Shown: one piece after another, positions 57,256 to 64,000 of the stretch
Layout: every line of letters starts with the position of its first letter
How positions within the stretch are numbered: position 1 is the first letter of the stretch
Source of the DNA: Agriotes lineatus
Lineage: Eukaryota; Arthropoda; Insecta; Coleoptera; Elateridae
DNA: 64,000 bases
Direction: 5' to 3'
NCBI GenBank assembly: GCA_940337035.1
Contig: CALNHX010005199.1
Coordinates: forward strand, 47,675 to 111,674
Notes under the pieces: model-generated
What the model was told of the DNA's origin: nothing
Database searches by the model: none
The model's input: the letters and a program-made list of their open reading frames with translations, nothing else
Position numbers and translations under genes: made by a program

Positions 57256-59074
57256 TATGTCGGTCCCTTCGGAGGAAATGGGAGCTTCGTGGGCACCTTC
57301 ATCAAGGAGGTTCTCAAAACAATACAGAAATCACCTGGAGGTCTGGTGGTTATTCGGACGGGACACAGAAAACATTCAAACTGGGAAGAGGGTGCTAGGT
57401 TTTTAGCGGGCGTTTCTTCTGAAACTCCATACAGGATGAGTATAAATTTTGCTCTAAATTCTGGCCTAGCCGAACACAGAGGTTGCGGTTTCAACGTGTA
57501 TTCGGGATATTTCTGCGGAGGAAAACACATTCCGGAAGCATTTAAATATGTGAAAGCATACAGGTTGCAGGATAACCTTCTTTCACAAAAACTAGTTCAC
57601 TAGGGAAAATTGTAAAAGCTGCGGGAACCAGTATACAATCTCTAGGAAAAGGTGCACAGCATTTCATTTACAGGGGCTGGTACAAAAAAGAAAAATGCGG
57701 CTTCCTTTCTACATTTTCTCCTCCAAACTTCGATAATGAATCTACAAACTTTTGCTATGAGCCGGGTTTACGGGGGCAAAAGTACGCTTCAGGAGAAAAC
57801 TACAATAACATCTATCGCACTTTTAAAATCAAACGCACATTTAGAATGAATCGCTCAGGACAGGGGAATTCATCTGAAATACTCCCTCACGCTTATCGGG
57901 ATTAAGCGAAGAGTTTCATAGTATCCCTCGCACTTTTACTCGTGCATTCATTCTAGGAGTTTCAAACTCACGGAGTGGGCATCGTCGCGGTATCGACTTA
58001 CACTCACACAAGACTAGGACTGTCTGTAGCGCTTTCTACATTACGCTCTGGGAACGGTTTGCATTGGTCGCGGTGTCGACCTACATTACATTCATACTGG
58101 GAGTCTTTAAGCGTGAAAAAGAAAGAAACATCTAGGCTGCAGGATAGCCTTCTTTCACACATAATTGAATCGCAAGGCAAATTGTAGAGGCTGCGGGAAC
58201 CAGCATACAATTTCTAAAAAAAACGGTGCACGGTATTCTGGTAAACACATTCTCGCCTTCGAGCTTCGACTATTCGTCTACGATCTCCTGTCATTATCCG
58301 GTTTTACGGTGGCAGGAGCACGCTCCAAAAGGGAGATAACAGGGATAGCATTTTAGCATTTGCACTACTAACCGGGGCGGCATTCATTCCAACTTACAAG
58401 CATTCCATTTCCAGGTGCACTAGGTGCTTGCATACGGATACCTGCTGAATTAATACTAGAGACCTTCCATAGGCGGACACCTGGACTGTCCATTCTTCGG
58501 TCACTTCCACGGGCGGACATCTGGATTGTCTCCGGCGGATTGAGGACTACGGGACATCAGGATTGTCTCGAGCAGTCTGCGGACTTCGGCCATCTTCTGG
58601 AATTCTTCTGGCATCTTCATCTGGCATTGGCTCGGGTGCCTCGGGGTTGCTAGGCCCGAATCAGCTGATGAGACTGATCCCTGAGGGTTGCAGAATACGG
58701 TACTACGCGGGCGGTCCGTAGTATTGTCGGGGATTAGCTAGGGCACCTCGGGGACGCAAATCCCGTACCAGCAGTGAAGCTGCTGGCCCCGGAGGGTTGC
58801 AGAAGACTTTCTGGACTAGACAGGATCTAGACAGGATTTTATCTGGAGAGGACAGGAGCTGGACGGGTATCTGGGAATTCTAGGCTGGGACATCTCGGTT
58901 TCTGGGCTCTGGTAGATTTCCTTGGACGGCTAGGCTGTAACAGGTTTTGTGCATTATTTAAATCACAACAAAATTTACAAAATTCTCGGGCGCCATCTGG
59001 ACACAGGAGCTACATGTGTATGTTTGCTAAACTATGTATATATCTGAGTCTAGGTTCCTGCTCGGAGACGCCAT
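57256..59074 (-). mobile_element. Internal segment 3 of the LTR multimer
   Basis: 1819 bp. It has more private substitutions than segments 1 and 2 (for example at 57727, 57839 and 58301), including one in an A-run. Confidence 0.75.
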
Positions 59075-60670
59075 TGTAACACCTGGACCCTTCTCATAAG
59101 GGTTGTTAAACTTTACGCTCGTCGGGTAGCTATTAAACAGTCGGAGATAATTTTGGTTCCTCAGATATATGATAGTTTAACATACAAAAACACCATCGGA
59201 ATACATTTAAATAGTTTACTATGTTTACCTACGATACATTTCAAATAGATATTTCCAAAGTTCATTTACACAAGAAATAACAATAAACCCGTGTGGACTG
59301 CTGGAGCTGATAGCCGGCGTCCTTATCTGCACGGAGCACCAGACGTTGCACGTGCGGTTGATAATGGTCCTTGCGCAGTAGCTGGAATCAAAACAGAGTT
59401 AAACGGTCTGCTAATTATACAGTAAATCATATCACGGCTCTAGAGATTTTACTGATAGTGCAGGGGGTGAAGCCCGTCTCTAAATTCATTTAGAGATGTC
59501 CGGAGACGATTAAGCTAGAGAGGCCGCATTGCGTTAACAAATATGATTTTTATTTCAGAGTCCGAGCGCCGACCAAATATTGCCGCTTTTCCTCCAAAGC
59601 GGGCCGGGGAAATCTCGCGCTCTCGGACTATATTACGACTGGCAAATTTAAATTACAACGACTGCTAACTTTGAGCACGGACGGTTTCAAATATGAATTG
59701 AAATACAAGTTTAAAGCTTGAGTGCGGGCTGTTTTGATTACGTCTGGAGATTACAATGAATGCTAGTTTAAAGTACAGATGCGGATTATTTCAATGCTGA
59801 ATTGAAATTAACAGGAATACAAATTTACAGGTCGGATGCGGGTTACTTTAATTATGAATTAAAATCGAATGTATTGAAATCAAAAATAGACAGCTTCGGG
59901 TCGAAACTCAAATGTTTCGGCAGTTGTCTGCAGGGCAAGAATTGAATCTCGGGACTTCTAATGCCAAAATGATTAATGGAATTATTGGACCTAATTACTA
60001 ACGGGATTATTTACAGGGATAGTTATTATTCGTGCAGTGGGTCTTCAGAGAAGTCTTCCACTTCAAACGAATTGCAGGGATTTAATTATAGGAGCGGGGA
60101 GAATTCGTGCAGTGGGTCTTCGAAGAAGTCTTCCACTTCAAACGAATTCTTTGCAGGTCATTAATTACAGGACTGGCTGATATTCGTGCAGTGGGTCTTC
60201 AGAGAAGTCTTCCACTTCAAACGAATTGCAGGGATTTTATTATAGGAGCGGGAAAGAATTCGTGGAGTCGGTCTTCAGAGAAGTCTTCCACTTCAAACGA
60301 ATTCTTTACAGGTCTGGTTATCTACTCACGGTTACCGGAAGGGAATCAGGGATGATCGGGAACGGGAGTCGGACTGGGGTCTGGAGAGTCTCTGGGAAAA
60401 TCTGCTGGAATCTCGTGGAATCTCCTGGCGATTGAACGGTGCAGCTCCTTTTATGGGCCCTAGAAAAGTTCTCAAGTGGGGGATAGCGAGTGGGGATAGC
60501 GGCGCACGACTCGACTCGGTACTTCCTTGTTATCTCTGGACGTGACGTCGGTCCCTGCGCGCTTATCATCACGGGCAATTATGAACAAGAAATAACGCGA
60601 GACTGGGCGATGCGTAAATTAAACACATTTTTAGTGTGTAATAATAATTTACGCGGAGGCTAGCGTTACA
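59075..60670 (-). repeat. LTR copy 4 (5' LTR in sense orientation)
   Basis: 1596 bp. It ends ...gcgttaca, directly followed by the ATGC target copy. It carries the promoter that would drive the array on the minus strand. Confidence 0.85.
60447..60455 (-). promoter_or_regulatory. TATA box of the LTR (also in the other three copies)
   Basis: The minus strand reads gggcccATAAAAGGagc about 217 bp from the LTR's 5' end, with an initiator-like ttcaatc about 25 bp downstream. Equivalent sites lie near 50205, 53620 and 57037. Confidence 0.55.
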
Positions 60671-60830
60671 ATGCATGTTCTTGCAATAACTCTATAACCT
60701 ATGAAAATGCTAAATGATATTTTGACTGTAGAAAATTAGTTAAATCATGGCCTACTGCAAGTCCTTTAGAAATGAAAGCAACTATACTGTTTATTTATAA
60801 ACAATAAAATCATTACAATTGCAATACAAC
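60671..60830. other. hAT DNA between the LTR array and the transposase end
   Basis: AT-rich; would be the 3' UTR of the hAT gene on the minus strand. Confidence 0.4.
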
Positions 60831-61060
60831 TTATAGTAGTAATTCAAGTTCTCTTGGCTTTTTTTTTTTTGATAACTCGGTTATAATTTCATCTACGTTC
60901 ACCTGCAGTTCTCTGTGAATGGAGAGCATTGCCAATCCATTCAGCCTATATTGCGCTGTTGTATTTCGGAGGTAAGTCGTAATTATTTTTAAGGTGGAGA
61001 ATGATCTTTCAGCTGTGGCAGTTGACACAGGAATCCTTGCAAGAATTTGCAGCAACTTGA
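60831..61060 (-). pseudogene. hAT transposase C-terminal dimerisation region
   Basis: The minus strand reads ILARIPVSTATAERSFSTLK, then IITTYLRNTT, RLNGLAMLSIHRE and a lysine-rich end. ATAERSFS and the NGLAMLSIH helix are the signature of the hAT dimerisation domain. No start codon or catalytic DDE core lies upstream, since the right inverted repeat is only about 240 bp away. The rest of the transposase has been deleted. Confidence 0.85.
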
Positions 61061-61309
61061 ATATGCTTGCGCATCCATTGCTGTCTTATATGGAAGATTT
61101 TGTACATTTTGGCAATTTGAAGGTTCGTTGTGATCGGATTTTAAAAATGGTTGAGTCCGAATTCCGAATGTAATAATATATACTCAATTATTATACCTAA
61201 AATGTAATTTTAGATTTTTTGCTCAAGACGAATTTTAGTTATTCCTGAAGCCTCTGGGGGGTGTTCCGACACCCATATCACCCCCCATAGTTACGCCACT
61301 GTTTCAGAA

Positions 61310-63039
61310 GAATCTATGCTAATCAAGCACCACAAGGAAAGATTGAGAATATGACATTGTTTAACTTGCTATAACTAAAAATTGTATTAATTGAACTTGA
61401 ATTACACGGAACGATTATATATTATTAATTTATCGTTTTTATATAATTTCCAATAACAGCTTTTCTCGCTAAATAAATTTGATTGGATAGGAAAGTGTAC
61501 AATCAAAGCAAAACTGCAAACTCTTAAGCTGCATTGAAAACTGAGGTCGATTTACATTGCACGCTTCCTTGACATGAAAGTTCAATATACTCGTAAATTA
61601 TTTTTTTTTGTTGCAATAGACTTCCGCATTGTATAAAAATCAGTGCCCGTTAAAACACAAATCACGGTTTTTATAAACCTGTCCGTGTAAAATGAATGTT
61701 TATCAAGGTATTAAATCTAATAAGCTTGGAGTTACCCTAAAGCATTCTTCATCAAAGACATAAATAAATGAGTCAATTGTTATTTAACAAATGCTTTGTG
61801 AGATTTGGACTAGCCAAAAAGAGTAACACTTACACTGTATACACATATTCGTAATATACCTACTATAGGAGAACTGCTCTAGCATTTTTGTGTTTTGCTA
61901 GACTTTCTGAATATACAGTAAAGAAATAATCGAATTTAGCTTGTACTTTATCAGAACTATCTCATCTCAAAGTTGTTCATTCATTTTCCACTTGAAGAAT
62001 CAGTCTAATTGCTAGCAACCTTAATTGGCATGATACAATTAGGCAGCATGATAATCCAATTTTCGGATTAAGCGTTTATTTCGATATATTTTTAGTTTAC
62101 TATTCTGTCTAATAATAGTTCCTCCTTAGTTGATTAAATTACAAACGTTATGATATTATTGAATTTAATCATTATGCAGTTCTCTGACAACAAAGTAATC
62201 TAATCTAATCTATACTGAAACCGTTTGCCTTGTAATGTTATAGAAGTTCCCAACTAACTTTTAATAGATTATTAAAGTTATTTGCAAAATTACGCAACTT
62301 TCTTTATTGCTTATTAGATGCAGGTCACTCTATGACGAGACGTTTAGAAAGTGCGTTTCCAATTTCCGACAGGCAATCTTGCCAAATAATGATTCAATAT
62401 TTTTGTTAGTGCTCGCCCATTTTCAAAAGATATAGATGGTGCCCATTTTAACATTAGAAAATAGAAAATACTTCTGAAATGTCTTTAAATTATTAGGAAG
62501 GTGATCCATTATGCTAATAGTAAAGGTGTCTTGATACGAAGCAATAAAACTCAATAGTCTTCTCCACGTAGATTTATTTAAATTGACGACATGTTTCGAA
62601 ACCAAACTGGTTTCATATTCGGGCCATAATGATCATTGGTAGTAGAAAGCACATGTTAAATTTGTAGGTTAAAATGAGGTTAGGTTAAAACATTGAAGAC
62701 AGGGAAAAATAAAATTTAAGAAACACACCACATTGGAGAAGAAAAATTAATTAACCAGCAAACTACGTTATAAAGATAGTTATACTGTTTAATGCATCAC
62801 AATATAAAAATTAAAATTAGAACAAGTTAAATAGATGCTAACATTGAAGATGTTAGCTCTAAGAATCAAGATTTAAATTATGATTAAAAATACACTTAAA
62901 TGCATTAGTTAGCCTTGAATGTTTAGTACACTATTTAATGTTTAACATCAAACACTTTAACAAAATGTACAGAGACATGCCGCTGATGTGAGAATGCCAA
63001 AGAAATGCTGATGCTGTTAGACTTTATGCTCATCGATAA
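61310..63039. other. Unassigned AT-rich DNA
   Basis: No supported gene. Simple taatctaatctaatct run at 62197-62214. Confidence 0.4.
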
Positions 63040-63960
63040 CCAAATTGAATAACTGTAATATGTTTCAACTGCTGGAACATAATTTCCTTGAAAGTGGGAC
63101 ATTTTTAAAGGCTCATATAAGAATTTTAACGGCAGCTGATGGAAATACAGAAGTTAATCTAATAAAAACTATTACAAATAATCCTCACGTAAGCCAAATA
63201 AATTCTTTCCAAACCCGCCACATTAGCAAAAATCTCTGTGTACATCTTACAAGCTAATGCGTATCGTCCCTATCACTTCATACCAGTCCAGCATCTATTA
63301 GAAAATGACTATACGTTTACAGTTTTGTGGCGGTTGTGACGAATCAGTTCAACTTGAACTCAAATTTCGTGAAGTACATCTTATTTTCGGACGATGCAAT
63401 GTTTACAAATAACGGTTGTGCTAACAGACTAATTTTCTATTACCATTGGCAAGACAACCCTCACTGGATCCAAAAATCACATTTCCAATGGATATTTAAA
63501 GTTATTCGTCCATGGACGGATGATCGGGGAAATGTACCTTTATTTTCTAATTAATCTTTTACCTCAGTTATCGGAAGAAGTTCCACTCAATATCAGAATA
63601 TCAAAATGATGTAACACCTCCACATTTTTACAGGTATATTATAGATAACCTTGAAAGAAGTCGGGTAATTGCACGAGATGTACAACATGCTTGGCCCCTT
63701 TGCAGTCATAATTTCAATCTTGGATTTTTCGTTTGCAGAAAAGAAAAAGTACTGGAAGCCTATTGAAAATCAAAATAAATTACAAAAAAATGCCATCTCA
63801 TACCTTCCAGTTACTTTTAAAACTTTGAATAGAGTTAGAAGAAATATCTTGAGTAGATTTTATTGGTATGGGCAAAATAACGGAATGCACCTTGACCATC
63901 TGTATGTGTGGACGTGTGCAATACTGCAATACGTTTTCAATTCGTCACCATGCCTTTCAT
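63040..63960 (+). pseudogene. Decayed Tc1/mariner-superfamily transposase
   Basis: In changing frames the sequence follows the insect mariner-like transposase layout. NNPHVSQIN (63177-) is the HTH region. AYRPYHFIPVQHLLENDYTF lies at about 63260. A catalytic segment FVKYILFSDDAMFTNNG at about 63368 keeps the first aspartate, with NPHWIQKSHFQW nearby. A last segment AWPLCSHNFNLGFF (about 63693) stands where AW-P-RSPDL-P-DFF is expected, so the closing catalytic aspartate is gone. Many frameshifts and stops. Terminal repeats not found within the window. Confidence 0.65.
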
Positions 63961-64000
63961 AAGGCAACGATAAGCATGTGCGTTTACCTAGCACTTTTGG

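Larger units (their letters stand above)
48853..60670 (-). repeat. Tandem LTR-retroelement multimer: four LTRs, three internal segments
   Basis: Four copies of an LTR (TGTAAC...GTTACA ends) alternate with three copies of one internal segment of about 1820 bp, giving a 3.4-kb period. The whole array is flanked by one ATGC duplication (48849-48852 and 60671-60674). The minus strand is inferred as sense from the TATA box, the AATAAA signal and a TGG-starting primer-binding-like site. Copies are nearly identical, differing by scattered single bases. No gag, protease, RT or integrase is recognisable, so it is a non-autonomous LARD/TRIM-type family. Confidence 0.85.
47287..61301 (-). mobile_element. 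hAT transposon, 14.0 kb, expanded by a nested LTR multimer
   Basis: Ends CAGTGGCGTAACTA and its complement, followed by matching G-rich subterminal runs (ggggggtg). They are flanked by a perfect 8-bp duplication TTTCAGAA (47279-47286 and 61302-61309), the hallmark of hAT. Removing the nested array (48853-60670 plus one 4-bp copy) leaves about 2.2 kb. The only transposase coding left is the C-terminal dimerisation region at 60831-61060 on the minus strand, so the element was non-autonomous even without the array. Confidence 0.85.

Noticed and set aside
48853..60670. Repeated open frames in the 3.4-kb units (for example 50457-50771 and its copies) as a tandem gene family
   Set aside because: The frames recur only because the units are nearly identical DNA. 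They show no domain, and equally long frames exist on the opposite strand. LTR structure explains the repeats.
48853..60670. Ordinary satellite DNA
   Set aside because: TG...CA-type ends, a promoter, a primer-site-like sequence and a single flanking duplication point to LTR-retroelement units.
62640..62690. TTAGG telomere-type repeat
   Set aside because: Only a single gaggttaggttaa is present; no array.

Overview
The window looks like a transposon-rich stretch of an AT-rich insect nuclear genome. The evidence is the mix of elements: Tc1/mariner, pogo, hAT and PIF/Harbinger DNA transposons, several non-LTR retrotransposons, and a remnant of a gypsy/errantivirus-type retroelement, together with short GT-AG introns and THAP and C2H2 zinc-finger domains. 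I cannot name the species; a beetle-like genome would fit, but that is inference. No rRNA, tRNA, CRISPR array or bacterial operon was seen. The only convincing host-type gene is an intact 620-residue, 21-finger C2H2 zinc-finger protein on the minus strand (8063-9925). Its downstream DNA holds further decayed fingers.

Layout. 0-4.4 kb: three palindromic hairpins, a mariner-type MITE and an internally deleted errantivirus-like remnant (pol and env pieces). 4.4-10.4 kb: a mariner transposase scrap, repeat copies, a LINE tail, the zinc-finger gene and a MITE. 10.4-15.5 kb: one LINE broken by two insertions, each of which carries its own insertion. 15.5-20.7 kb: palindromes, a 431-bp tandem duplication, a pogo-like element coding only for DNA binding, and two THAP fragments. 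20.7-32.5 kb: dispersed repeat families (named here family A and family B), palindromes, LINE scraps, a solo LTR and a short hAT-type element. 32.5-43.5 kb: a nearly complete LINE with an endonuclease, reverse transcriptase and RNase H, carrying another LINE inside its ORF1, followed by a third LINE split by a 2.4-kb transposon with inverted repeats of about 455 bp. 43.5-47.2 kb: a Tc1-type MITE and a decayed mariner. 47.3-61.3 kb: one hAT transposon stretched to 14 kb by a tandem LTR-retroelement multimer (four LTRs, three internal segments). 61.3-64 kb: unassigned DNA and a decayed Tc1/mariner-superfamily transposase.

The most notable structure is the 47,287-61,301 block. A hAT element with perfect 8-bp target duplications contains an LTR-int-LTR-int-LTR-int-LTR array that is itself bounded by a single 4-bp target duplication. 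The regular 3.4-kb repeat is therefore a retroelement multimer, not an ordinary satellite. In several nests (LINE A, LINE F, LINE G) removing the insert and one target-site copy restores the interrupted reading frame, which fixes the insertion points independently of any database search.
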